Shown: one piece after another, positions 40,561 through 48,856 of the stretch
How positions within the stretch are numbered: the first letter of the stretch is position 1
Layout of the letters: each line of letters begins with the position of its first letter
Assembly: GCF_015351075.1 (NCBI RefSeq)
Contig: NZ_JADKRS010000002.1
Location: forward strand, 434,001 to 498,000
Direction: 5' to 3'
Source: Clavibacter sp. VKM Ac-2873
GTDB lineage: Bacteria; Actinomycetota; Actinomycetes; Actinomycetales; Microbacteriaceae
Length of the DNA: 64,000 nucleotides
Program-made: the position numbers and the translations under genes
The notes under the pieces: model-generated
Seen by the model: only the letters and a program-made list of their open reading frames with translations
What the model was told of the DNA's origin: nothing
The model's database searches: none

Positions 40561-41159
40561 CCCGGCTCCTGATCGTGGGCCCGCCCGGCGCGGGCAAGGG
40601 CACGCAGGCGAAGCGCATCGCCTCCGAACACGGCATCCCCGACGTGTCCACCGGCGACATCTTCCGCCAGAACATCAAGGACCGCACGGAGCTCGGCCAG
40701 CAGGTGCAGGCGCTCGTGGACGCGGGCAACTACGTCCCCGACGAGCTCACCAACAGCCTCGTCACCGCGCGCCTCCAGGAGGAGGACGCGCAGGCGGGCT
40801 TCCTGCTCGACGGCTACCCGCGCACGCTCGACCAGGTCGCGTACCTCGAGGAGCTGCTGCAGGGGTGGGGCCAGGAGCTCGACGCCGTGATCCAGCTCGT
40901 CGCCGACGAGGAGGAGGTCATCGCCCGCCTGACCCGTCGCGCCGCCGAGCAGGGGCGCGCCGACGACGGCGAGGAGGAGATCCGGCACCGCCAGGAGGTC
41001 TACGTCCGCGAGACCAGCCCCCTCATCGACGTGTACCGCGAGCGCGGGCTCCTCGTCGAGGTCGACGGGCTGGGCGAGGTCGACGAGGTCGCCGAGCGCA
41101 TCCGCACGGCCCTCGCGGGTCGCGGCGTCCGTCCCTCCTCCGACGCCGGCCGCGCGTAG
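40557..41159 (+). CDS. adk: adenylate kinase (short LID form)
   Basis: A 200-residue adenylate kinase balancing ATP, ADP and AMP. P-loop GPPGAGKGT at the N-terminus, STGDIFR AMP-binding helix, [10 protein letters not shown] lid hinge and [26 protein letters not shown] short LID without the zinc-binding cysteines. Short LID is usual in high-GC actinobacteria. GTG start overlapping secY; four bp before map. Confidence 0.98.
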   Translation: MTRLLIVGPPGAGKGTQAKRIASEHGIPDVSTGDIFRQNIKDRTELGQQVQALVDAGNYVPDELTNSLVTARLQEEDAQAGFLLDGYPRTLDQVAYLEELLQGWGQELDAVIQLVADEEEVIARLTRRAAEQGRADDGEEEIRHRQEVYVRETSPLIDVYRERGLLVEVDGLGEVDEVAERIRTALAGRGVRPSSDAGRA

Positions 41160-41163
41160 CGCC

Positions 41164-42000
41164 GTGGGCGCGCTCCGCCGCACGCCGGGGATCTACAAGA
41201 CCCCGGACGAGATCCGCCGCATGGTCGCGCCCGGCCTCGCGACCGCCGCGTCGCTCGACGCCGTCCGCGGGCTCATCGCCCCGGGTGTGACCACCGGCGA
41301 GCTCGACGCCGCAGCCGACGCCGCCATCCGCGCGCTCGGCGGCCACTCCAACTTCCAGCTCGTGCCGGGCTACCGCCACACCGTCTGCGTCTCCGTGAAC
41401 GACGAGGTCGTGCACGGCATCCCCGGCGACCGCGTGCTGCAGCCGGGCGACATCGTCTCGGTGGACAGCGGCGCCGAGATCGACGGCTGGAACGGCGACT
41501 CGGCGATGACCGTCGTCGTGCCGGATCCCGCGCGCCCCGACATCGTCGAGGCCCGCGAGCGCCTGTCGCGCGTGACCGAGGACTCGCTCTGGGCGGGCAT
41601 CGCCCGGCTCGCGACCGCGTCGCACCTCAACGAGGTGGGCGAGGCCGTCGAGGAGAGCGTGGAGGCGGCCGGCTCCTTCGGCATCGTCATGGACTACACG
41701 GGGCACGGCATCGGCCGGAGCATGCACGAGGATCCGCCGGTGTTCAACTACCGCGTGCGCGGCCGCGGGCCCGCCGTGAAGCCCGGGTTGGTCGTCGCGA
41801 TCGAGCCGATGATCACCGACGGCGACGCGGAGACGCGCGTGCTCGACGACGACTGGACGGTCGCCACGGTGGACGGCAGCATGGCCTCGCACTGGGAGCA
41901 CTCCGTCGCGGTGCACGCGGGCGGCATCTGGGTGCTCACGCTCGCCGACGGCGGGGCGTCGCGCCTCGTGCCGCTCGGCGTCACGCCCGTCGCGCCCTGA
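41164..42000 (+). CDS. map: methionine aminopeptidase, type I
   Basis: A 278-residue enzyme that removes the initiator methionine. Metal ligands visible: Asp in VSVDSGAEIDGWNGDSAMT (two Asp), His in GHGIGRSMHEDP, Glu in IEPMI and Glu in WEHSVAVH. It starts with LRRTPGIYKTPDEIRRMVAPGLATAASLDAVRGL; no N-terminal SH3-type extension. The GTG start lies four bp after adk. In many relatives infA is next; here the mannitol locus intervenes. Confidence 0.98.
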   Translation: MGALRRTPGIYKTPDEIRRMVAPGLATAASLDAVRGLIAPGVTTGELDAAADAAIRALGGHSNFQLVPGYRHTVCVSVNDEVVHGIPGDRVLQPGDIVSVDSGAEIDGWNGDSAMTVVVPDPARPDIVEARERLSRVTEDSLWAGIARLATASHLNEVGEAVEESVEAAGSFGIVMDYTGHGIGRSMHEDPPVFNYRVRGRGPAVKPGLVVAIEPMITDGDAETRVLDDDWTVATVDGSMASHWEHSVAVHAGGIWVLTLADGGASRLVPLGVTPVAP

Positions 42001-42018
42001 CGCGCTGATCGGCGGACC

Positions 42019-42043
42019 ACCGGCGGCGCACGCGCCGGCCGGT
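42019..42043. terminator. bidirectional hairpin between map and mtlR
   Basis: ACCGGCGGCG / CGCC-G-GCCGGT: a 10-bp stem with one bulged G and CACG loop, lying between convergent map and mtlR and overlapping the mtlR stop. Confidence 0.6.
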
Positions 42044-44043
42044 CAGGTGTCCATGACGTGCACGAGCTCCTCGATGAAGGAGCCGTGCGAGCCGGACGCC
42101 CGCATGATCGCCTGCACGTCGCGGTGGTCGGAGAAGACCTCGACGAACTGGTCGAAGACGTGCTGGAAGCTCGTGCGGCCGCTCGCGCTGAACGCCACGA
42201 GCGCGACCACGTGCACGCGGTTGCCGCCCCACTGCATCGCCTCGTCGTTGACCACGATGGCGATGGCGGTGCGATGGGCGGTCATGTCGAGGGAGTGCGG
42301 CACGGCGAGCGTGTCGGTGAACGCCGTCGACGACAGGCGCTCGCGCTCGATCGCGCCCTCGATGTACTCGGGCTCGATGATGCCCTGCTCGACCATGCGC
42401 TGGCCGAGGAGCCGGATCATCGCCTCCTCGTCGGGCGCGTGCAGGTCGCGGAAGAACAGCGACTCGTCGAGGAAGCGCAGCAGGTCGTGCTTCATGGAGC
42501 TGCGGCGCGCGTGGCGGCGGACGCGGGCGACGGCCCGGCGGATCGCCTCGATGTCGTCGGGCGTCGGCAGTGGCTGGACGACGACGACGTCATCGCCGGG
42601 CGGACGCGTGCCGGTGGCGTCGATCACGAGCTGGACCCCGAGGGCGTCCGCGTCGACGTCGGTGCGGGTGACCACGGCGTCCACGCTGATGTCGGCGCCC
42701 AGCGCCTGCTCGATGCGCTGGCGCATGATCTGGTGCAGGTCGTAGTAGTTGGGGCACACCAGCGCGCACGCGACCCGGTCGTCGCGCCGCGCGACGCGCT
42801 CCCGGTGCGATCCCACGTGCAGCGCGATGTACGCGATCTCGTCGTCGTTGATCGCGATCCCGCGCCGCCGCTGCACCTCGCTCGCGATGAACACGGCGAT
42901 CTCGTACGTCATCGGATAGGAGGTCTTGATGGAGCGGGCGAGCGGGTTGCGGGAGAACGAGCGGTCGGCGGCGCGGGCGACGAGGTTGCCGAGGTGCAGC
43001 GAGAAGCGCACCGTGAAGTCCTCGTCCTCGAGGTCGACCAGGTACTCCTGCTTCACGCGGCGGACGATGGCGCGCACCACGTCGAGGTCGCTCTCGACGA
43101 CGTGCTCGCGCATCACGGTCGCGAGCGACTGCTCGTTGCCGGGCGTGACGACGCGCGTGCGGACGAGGAGCGCGAGGTAGGCGACGTCGCCGGCGGGCAC
43201 CGGCACGTCGAAGTGCGCCCGCAGGAGGCCTCCGAGCACGTCGCGGATCGCGAGGGCGGTGGGGTCGGCGGAGGGCACGGGCGACGACGCGTCGCCGTCG
43301 GCGGCGGTCGGCCCCCCGGATGCGGGCGCGTCGTCGAGCCCGGCGCCCGCGGCGGGATCCCCGTCCTCGTCCGTGCGTCGTGGCGCCCGGGCCAGCCGGT
43401 CGACCGCGATCGCCACGTGCAGGAGCACGTTGTCGACCCCGTACTCGTTGACGAAGAAGCCGCCCGCGGTCAGCTCGCGGATCAGGTCCGTCTTGAACGC
43501 GCGGAGCGAGTCGGACGCGAACTCCCGCTGCACCGTCTCGAGCGGCAGGAAGCCCTGCGCGCTCTCGTCGCGGAACATGCGCGACAGCAGCCGGCGGAAG
43601 TCGCGCTCCGAGCCCTCGAGCACGACGGTGGATCCGGTGCGGCGGAGGGCGAGCCCGGCGTCCTCGACGAGGGCGCGCACCTTGCGCAGGTCCGCCTCGA
43701 TCGTGGACTCGCTCACGTGCAGCTCGCCGGCGAGCGCGAAGACGTCGAGGCCGTCGGGCGCGTCGCCCAGCCGGCGGACGAGGGCATGCAGGCGGTCGCG
43801 CGGCGTGCCCTGCGGATCGCCGCCCGTGCGCGTCCCGAGGTGGCGGGCGTAGCTGCCCGCGTCGATCCTGTACCCGTCGGGGGAGGAGGCGATGGCCACG
43901 CTCGAGCGCTCCCGCACGGCGGTGACGTAGTTGCGGACGCTGCGCGTCGTGACGCCGAGGCGGTCCGCGAGCTCGCCGGCCTCGACCCAGCGGTCGGCCG
44001 TGGACAGGTAGTCCAGCAGCCTCTCCTGGTTCTCGCTCAGCAT
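42043..44043 (-). CDS. mtlR: BglG-family PTS-regulated transcriptional activator of the mannitol locus
   Basis: A 666-residue MtlR-type regulator. Helix-turn-helix domains at about 5-50 and 100-145; two PTS regulation domains (about 170-300 and 310-415) with conserved His209, His350 and His409; an EIIB-like domain (about 420-510) with cysteines in ACALVCPNY; and a C-terminal EIIA domain (about 520-666) with the phosphorylatable His in LAVPHS. HPr and EII phosphorylation of these sites normally sets activity. PRD1 carries a 40-residue disordered insert (221-262). It is divergent from the PTS operon, 210 bp away. AGGGAG precedes the ATG. Confidence 0.93.
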   Translation of the reverse strand: MLSENQERLLDYLSTADRWVEAGELADRLGVTTRSVRNYVTAVRERSSVAIASSPDGYRIDAGSYARHLGTRTGGDPQGTPRDRLHALVRRLGDAPDGLDVFALAGELHVSESTIEADLRKVRALVEDAGLALRRTGSTVVLEGSERDFRRLLSRMFRDESAQGFLPLETVQREFASDSLRAFKTDLIRELTAGGFFVNEYGVDNVLLHVAIAVDRLARAPRRTDEDGDPAAGAGLDDAPASGGPTAADGDASSPVPSADPTALAIRDVLGGLLRAHFDVPVPAGDVAYLALLVRTRVVTPGNEQSLATVMREHVVESDLDVVRAIVRRVKQEYLVDLEDEDFTVRFSLHLGNLVARAADRSFSRNPLARSIKTSYPMTYEIAVFIASEVQRRRGIAINDDEIAYIALHVGSHRERVARRDDRVACALVCPNYYDLHQIMRQRIEQALGADISVDAVVTRTDVDADALGVQLVIDATGTRPPGDDVVVVQPLPTPDDIEAIRRAVARVRRHARRSSMKHDLLRFLDESLFFRDLHAPDEEAMIRLLGQRMVEQGIIEPEYIEGAIERERLSSTAFTDTLAVPHSLDMTAHRTAIAIVVNDEAMQWGGNRVHVVALVAFSASGRTSFQHVFDQFVEVFSDHRDVQAIMRASGSHGSFIEELVHVMDT

Positions 44044-44253
44044 CGTCGTCTCCCTGCGCGACGGATCGCGTCCCCGGGCGGCGGACGGAGCCTGCCGCTC
44101 TCGGAGACGAGTCAACCATCCGCGCCCGCGCGCCATGCCCGCCGGGGCGCCCGCCGGCCACCTCTTCCTACCCCGCGGAAGCGGATCTGCTGGCACGCGC
44201 GGCCCCCCGCGGAGCACCATGGGACGACCAGCGACGACGCGAGGAGGCACAGC
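44044..44253. promoter_or_regulatory. divergent mtlR / PTS operon control region
   Basis: 210 bp between the two start codons, where both promoters and the MtlR site should lie. Short inverted repeat CTTCC-N8-GGAAG occurs at the centre; no confident -35/-10 pair or known MtlR box was recognised. Confidence 0.4.
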
Positions 44254-44634
44254 ATGACCGGGAGGATCCTCGTCGTCTGCGGCTCCGGCGCATCCAGCAC
44301 CTTCCTCGCCCAGCGCCTCCGTGCGCTCGCCGAGGCCGACGGGCTCGAGATCGAGGCGGTCGCCGGATCCCTCGCCCAGGTGCGCCTCGACGCCGCCGGC
44401 ATGGACGTCGTCCTCCTCGGCGCCCACCTCGCCGACCGGCTCGACGCCGTGCGCGCCGCGGCCGAGGACGAGGGTGCGACCGCCGTGCTCCTCGACGCCG
44501 ACGCGGCGCAGCCCGAGGGCGCGCGCGCCGCGCTCGACCGGGCCATCGCCGCCATGCGCCAGGGCGCCCGCGCGCTCCGTCTCTCCCCGGGGCTGCACGG
44601 CCGTCCCGTCGGGGGATCCCCGCCCGTCGCCTGA
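44254..44634 (+). CDS. stand-alone PTS EIIB component (lactose/cellobiose-type fold)
   Basis: A 126-residue EIIB-like protein. The phosphocysteine loop is ILVVCGSGASSTFLAQRL, with Cys9, followed by LLGAHLADRLDAV. It is of the lactose/chitobiose EIIB type rather than the mannitol type, and the EIICB downstream already has its own B domain. No matching EIIC is present. It may serve a regulator such as MtlR or accept phosphate for another permease. A strong GAGGAGG ribosome site (44241-44247) precedes the ATG. Confidence 0.8.
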   Translation: MTGRILVVCGSGASSTFLAQRLRALAEADGLEIEAVAGSLAQVRLDAAGMDVVLLGAHLADRLDAVRAAAEDEGATAVLLDADAAQPEGARAALDRAIAAMRQGARALRLSPGLHGRPVGGSPPVA

Positions 44635-44694
44635 ACCCGGAGCCCGCCGCCGACACCGCACGACCCGCACCACCGCACGACGCCCGCCCACCAG

Positions 44695-44712
44695 GGCCCC
44701 GACGACGGGGCC
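44695..44712 (+). other. short hairpin before ptsH
   Basis: Seven-bp stem GGCCCCG / CGGGGCC with ACGA loop ending 16 bp before the HPr ATG, just upstream of the GAAGGAG ribosome site. May limit read-through or protect mRNA. Confidence 0.35.
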
Positions 44713-44728
44713 GACCGAAGGAGCCACC

Positions 44729-44995
44729 ATGGCAGAACGCACCGTCACCATCGCCTCGTCGCACGGGCTGCACGCCCGCCCCGCCTCGCTGTTCACGCAG
44801 GCCGCCGCGAAGGCCGGGATCCCCGTGCAGCTCGCCAAGGGCGACCGCAGCGTCAACGCCGCGAGCATCCTCGGCGTGATCTCGCTGGGCGTCGACACGG
44901 GCGACGAGGTCGTCGTCTCCGCCGAGGGCGAGAACGCCGAGCAGGTCGTCACCGACCTCGCCACGCTCCTCGAGTCCGACCTGGACGCCGCATGA
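44729..44995 (+). CDS. ptsH: phosphocarrier protein HPr
   Basis: An 88-residue HPr. The phosphorylated His15 is in SHGLHARPA, and Ser46 is conserved in NAASILGV, the site used by HPr kinase in other Gram-positives (that kinase is not in the window). It receives phosphate from EI and passes it to EIIA. GAAGGAG before the ATG; its stop overlaps the EI ATG. Confidence 0.97.
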   Translation: MAERTVTIASSHGLHARPASLFTQAAAKAGIPVQLAKGDRSVNAASILGVISLGVDTGDEVVVSAEGENAEQVVTDLATLLESDLDAA

Positions 44996-46662
44996 GCTCC
45001 CGCACCCTGAACGGCATCGGCATCGGCCGGGGATCCGCCGTCGGCCCCGTCATCCGGATGCCCGACCCGCTCCCCGAGCCCGCCGACACCGCGAGCGCGC
45101 TCACCGCCGACGAGGAGCGGATCCGCGTGAGCGCGTCCCTCGCCGCGACCGCGGCCGACATCCGCATCCGCGGGGAGAAGGCCGGCGGCGCCGCCAAGGA
45201 CGTCCTCGAGGCGCAGGCGTTCATGGCCGAGGACCCGACGCTCGTCGAGGACATCACCGCCCGCCTCGCGTCGGGCCGCACCGCCGAGCGCGCCGTGCAC
45301 GAGGCGTTCGCCGGGTTCCGCGACCTGCTCCTCAGCATGGGCGGCTACATGGGCGAGCGCGCCACCGACCTCGACGACGTCTCGCAGCGCGTCGTCGCGC
45401 ACCTGCAGGGCGTCGCCGCCCCCGGCGTGCCGGATCCCGACCACGCCTTCGTGCTCGTCGCCCGCGACCTCGCCCCCGCCGACACCGCGCTCCTCGACCT
45501 CGACAAGGTGCTCGCCCTCATCACGACCGACGGTGGCCCGACCTCGCACACCGCGATCCTCGCCCGCGAGAAGGCGATCGTCGCGGTCGTCGGCGTCGCG
45601 GCCGCGAAGGACCTCGCCGACGGCGAGACCGTCGTGGTCGACGCGCTCACGGGTGCCGTCACCGTCGCGCCCACGCCCGAGGAGGAGTCCGCCGCGCGCG
45701 ACGCCATCGCCGCCCGGAAGGCGCGCGTCGCCGTGCCCACCGGCCCGGGCGCGCTCGCCGACGGCACCGCGATCCCGCTGCTCGCCAACCTCGGATCCGC
45801 CGACGGCGCGGCAGACGCCGTCCAGAAGGGCGCCGAGGGCGTCGGCCTCTTCCGCACCGAGTTCCTCTTCCTCGACGCCACCAGCGCGCCGACGGTCGAC
45901 GAGCAGCGCGCGCACTACACGCGCCTGCTCGAGGCGTTCCCGGGGCAGAAGGTCGTCGTCCGCGCGCTCGACGCCGGCGCCGACAAGCCGCTGAGCTTCC
46001 TCAACGACGCCGACGAGGAGAACCCGGCCCTCGGGCTCCGCGGGCTCCGCGCGCTACGGGCCAACGAGCAGATCCTCCGCGACCAGCTCACCGCGCTCGC
46101 GCAGGCCGACGCCGCGACCGACGCCGACCTGTGGGTCATGGCGCCCATGGTCTCGACCGTCGAGGAGGCGCGCTACTTCACGGCCCTCGGCCGCGAGCTC
46201 GGCCTGACGACGGTCGGCGTGATGGTGGAGGTCCCGTCCTCCGCGCTCCTCGCGGACCGGATCCTCGCCAACGCCGACTTCGCGAGCATCGGCACCAACG
46301 ACCTGACGCAGTACACGCTCGCGGCCGACCGGCTCCTGGGATCCGTGGCCGCGTTCCAGGACCCGTGGCACCCCGCCGTCCTCCGCCTCGTGCAGGAGGT
46401 CGGCACCGCGGGTCGCGCGCTCGGCAAGCCGGTGGGCATCTGCGGCGAGGCCGCGGCCGACCCGCTGCTCGCCGTCGTGCTCGTCGGCCTCGGCGCCACC
46501 AGCCTCTCGATGTCGCCCGCGGCCCTCGCCGACGTGCGCGCCGAGCTCGCCATCCACACGCGCGAGGAGGCGGAGGCCCTGGCCGCCGTCGCCCTCGCCG
46601 CCGACAGCGCCGTCGAGGCGCGCGCCGCGGTCACCGCGGCATCGGCGCCCGCCACCGTCTGA
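44992..46662 (+). CDS. ptsI: PTS enzyme I (phosphoenolpyruvate-protein phosphotransferase)
   Basis: A 556-residue EI. It uses PEP to phosphorylate HPr. The active His is in TTDGGPTSHTAILARE (His186), with EGVGLFRTEFLF and the PEP-binding IGTNDLTQYTLAADR. The C-terminal Cys in VGICGEAAADP is present. Slightly shorter than E. coli (575). It is translationally coupled to ptsH by ATGA overlap. Confidence 0.98.
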   Translation: MSSRTLNGIGIGRGSAVGPVIRMPDPLPEPADTASALTADEERIRVSASLAATAADIRIRGEKAGGAAKDVLEAQAFMAEDPTLVEDITARLASGRTAERAVHEAFAGFRDLLLSMGGYMGERATDLDDVSQRVVAHLQGVAAPGVPDPDHAFVLVARDLAPADTALLDLDKVLALITTDGGPTSHTAILAREKAIVAVVGVAAAKDLADGETVVVDALTGAVTVAPTPEEESAARDAIAARKARVAVPTGPGALADGTAIPLLANLGSADGAADAVQKGAEGVGLFRTEFLFLDATSAPTVDEQRAHYTRLLEAFPGQKVVVRALDAGADKPLSFLNDADEENPALGLRGLRALRANEQILRDQLTALAQADAATDADLWVMAPMVSTVEEARYFTALGRELGLTTVGVMVEVPSSALLADRILANADFASIGTNDLTQYTLAADRLLGSVAAFQDPWHPAVLRLVQEVGTAGRALGKPVGICGEAAADPLLAVVLVGLGATSLSMSPAALADVRAELAIHTREEAEALAAVALAADSAVEARAAVTAASAPATV

Positions 46663-46776
46663 CCCGCACCACCGACCCACCCGCACGGCCCTCTCCACCG
46701 CACCACCGCACATCCCTCCACCGCAGCACGCGGGCCGCAGCAGGCCCGCCATCACCACGACAGGAGCACCACCCCC

Positions 46777-48306
46777 ATGACGACGACGTCACCCACCCGC
46801 AGCACGGGACAGTCCGTGCGGCTCGGCGTGCAGAAGTTCGGCACGTTCCTCAGCGGCATGATCATGCCCAACATCGCGGCGTTCATCGCCTGGGGCCTGC
46901 TCACGGCCCTGTTCATCCCGACCGGCTACCTGCCCAACGCCGACATCGCGCAGCTGATCAGCCCGATCCTGTTCTTCATGCTGCCGCTGCTCATCGCGAA
47001 CACCGGCGGCCGCATGGTCTACGACACCCGCGGCGGCGTGGTCGCGACCATCGCGACCATGGGCGTCATCGTCGGCACCATCGGCACGCCGTACTACGAC
47101 GGCGGCAGCCCGATGTTCCTGGGCGCCATGATCACGGGCCCGCTCGCGGCGTACCTGCTGAAGGTCATCGAGCGGCTCTGGATCGACCGGATCCGCCCCG
47201 GCTTCGAGATGCTCGTCAACAACTTCTCGGCCGGCATCCTCGGCGCGGTCTTCGCGGTCGGCGCCTTCTTCGGCCTCACGCCCGTGATCCGGGGGATCAC
47301 GTCGGTCCTCGGCGGCGGCGTCGGCTTCCTGGTCGACAACGGCCTGCTGCCCCTCACGAGCATCGTGATCGAGCCCGCCAAGGTCCTCTTCCTCAACAAC
47401 GCCATCAACCAGGGCATCCTCACGCCGCTCGGCACCGCCGAGTCGCTGGAGAAGGGCAAGAGCATCCTGTTCCTGCTCGAGGCGAACCCCGGCCCGGGCC
47501 TCGGCGTCCTCCTCGCCTTCGCCATCTTCGGCGCGGGCGCGGCGCGCTCCACCGCCCCCGGCGCGATCCTCATCCAGTTCGTCGGCGGCATCCACGAGAT
47601 CTACTTCCCGTACGTGCTCTCCAAGCCGCTCCTGTTCCTCGCGGTCATCGCGGGTGGCGCGTCCGGCGTCGCGACCAACGTCGCCTTCGGTTCCGGCCTC
47701 CGCGCCCCGGCCTCGCCCGGCAGCATCATCGCCGTGCTCGGCCAGACCGCCAGCGACAGCTTCCCCGGCGTGATCCTCTCGGTCATCATCTCGGCGGCGG
47801 TCACCTTCGTCGTCGCCGCGGTCATCCTCCGCACCGGCAAGAAGTCCGACGGCGACTTCGGCGCCGCGGTCGCCGCGACGCAGGCCAACAAGGGCAAGGA
47901 GTCCTCGATCCTCTCGGGCCTCGGCGCGGAGACCGGCACGGCGGGCACGGTCGGCGGCCTCGCCGACGGCGCGACGGGCGCGGGCACGGACGGCGGCACG
48001 GCCACGGCCACCCGCATCCAGGACATCGTGTTCGCCTGCGACGCCGGCATGGGCTCGTCCGCCATGGGCGCCTCGGTGCTCCGCAACAAGATGAAGAAGG
48101 CCGGCGTCACCGACGTCACGGTCGTCAACAAGGCGATCGCGGCCCTCGACGGCACGGCCGACCTCGTGATCACGCAGCGCGAGCTCACCGACCGCGCCCG
48201 CCAGAAGAGCCCGTCCTCGGAGCACGTGTCCGTCGACAACTTCATGAACTCGCCGCGCTACGACGAGATCGTGGAGCTGGTCCAGAAGCAGCGCTCGGAC
48301 AGCTGA
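46777..48306 (+). CDS. mtlA: mannitol-specific PTS EIICB component
   Basis: A 509-residue membrane transporter. The EIIC domain (1 to about 350) contains KFGTFLSGMIMPNIAAFIAWGLLTALFIPTGYLPN, NTGGRMVYDTRGGVVATIATMG and GGIHEIYFPYVL, strong mannitol-family signatures. After a Gly/Ala/Thr-rich linker comes the EIIB domain with phosphocysteine Cys421 in IVFACDAGMGSSAMGAS. It lacks a fused EIIA, which is encoded next. 114 bp after ptsI; two hairpins follow. Confidence 0.98.
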   Translation: MTTTSPTRSTGQSVRLGVQKFGTFLSGMIMPNIAAFIAWGLLTALFIPTGYLPNADIAQLISPILFFMLPLLIANTGGRMVYDTRGGVVATIATMGVIVGTIGTPYYDGGSPMFLGAMITGPLAAYLLKVIERLWIDRIRPGFEMLVNNFSAGILGAVFAVGAFFGLTPVIRGITSVLGGGVGFLVDNGLLPLTSIVIEPAKVLFLNNAINQGILTPLGTAESLEKGKSILFLLEANPGPGLGVLLAFAIFGAGAARSTAPGAILIQFVGGIHEIYFPYVLSKPLLFLAVIAGGASGVATNVAFGSGLRAPASPGSIIAVLGQTASDSFPGVILSVIISAAVTFVVAAVILRTGKKSDGDFGAAVAATQANKGKESSILSGLGAETGTAGTVGGLADGATGAGTDGGTATATRIQDIVFACDAGMGSSAMGASVLRNKMKKAGVTDVTVVNKAIAALDGTADLVITQRELTDRARQKSPSSEHVSVDNFMNSPRYDEIVELVQKQRSDS

Positions 48307-48313
48307 TCACGTA

Positions 48314-48336
48314 GGGTCCGCCCTCGCGGCGGACCC
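48314..48336 (+). terminator. first hairpin between mtlA and mtlF
   Basis: Perfect nine-bp stem GGGTCCGCC / GGCGGACCC with five-base loop, eight bp after the mtlA stop. No T-run. Could attenuate transcription or stabilise the upstream mRNA. Confidence 0.55.
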
Positions 48337-48351
48337 CGCACCACCGCACCC

Positions 48352-48393
48352 GCGGGGGCCGGGCCGGGCCGCACGGCACCGCCCGGCCCCCGC
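48352..48393 (+). other. second hairpin between mtlA and mtlF
   Basis: A 13-bp stem GCGGGGGCCGGGC / GCCCGGCCCCCGC with a 16-base loop, directly after the first hairpin and 26 bp before mtlF. Confidence 0.5.
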
Positions 48394-48418
48394 ACCACGC
48401 ACACACGTCAGGAGCATC

Positions 48419-48856
48419 ATGTCGAACGTCCTCGAACCCGCCCAGATCCGCGTCGGCGGCACCGCCTCGAGCGTGGAGGATGCCATCGCCGAGGCGGCGG
48501 GCATCCTCGTCGCCGCGGGCGCCGTCACCCCCGAGTACCAGGGCTTCATGCTCGAGCGCGAGAAGAGCGTCTCGACCTACATGGGCAACCTGCTCGCGAT
48601 CCCGCACGGCACCAACGAGGGCAAGGACACGATCCTCGACTCCGCGCTCTCCTTCGTGCGCTACGACGCCCCCATCGACTGGGCGGGCAACGAGGTCCGC
48701 TTCGTCGTCGGCATCGCCGGCAAGGACGACGGCCACCTCGACATCCTCAGCAAGATCGCCATCATCTTCAGCGACGACGACGAGGTGCAGAAGCTCCTCG
48801 ACGCCCCCGACGCCGAGGCGCTGTACGCCCTCCTGGCCGAGGTGAACGAGGCGTGA
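48419..48856 (+). CDS. mtlF: mannitol PTS EIIA component
   Basis: A 145-residue EIIA. The phosphorylated His63 is in [12 protein letters not shown], typical of mannitol/fructose EIIA. It passes phosphate from HPr to EIICB. ORF start ATG after AGGAG. The GTG of mtlD overlaps its stop. Confidence 0.97.
   Translation: MSNVLEPAQIRVGGTASSVEDAIAEAAGILVAAGAVTPEYQGFMLEREKSVSTYMGNLLAIPHGTNEGKDTILDSALSFVRYDAPIDWAGNEVRFVVGIAGKDDGHLDILSKIAIIFSDDDEVQKLLDAPDAEALYALLAEVNEA

Noticed and set aside
44044-44253. Known MtlR operator of the B. subtilis type
   Set aside because: The TTGxCACA-like inverted sequence was looked for and not found.
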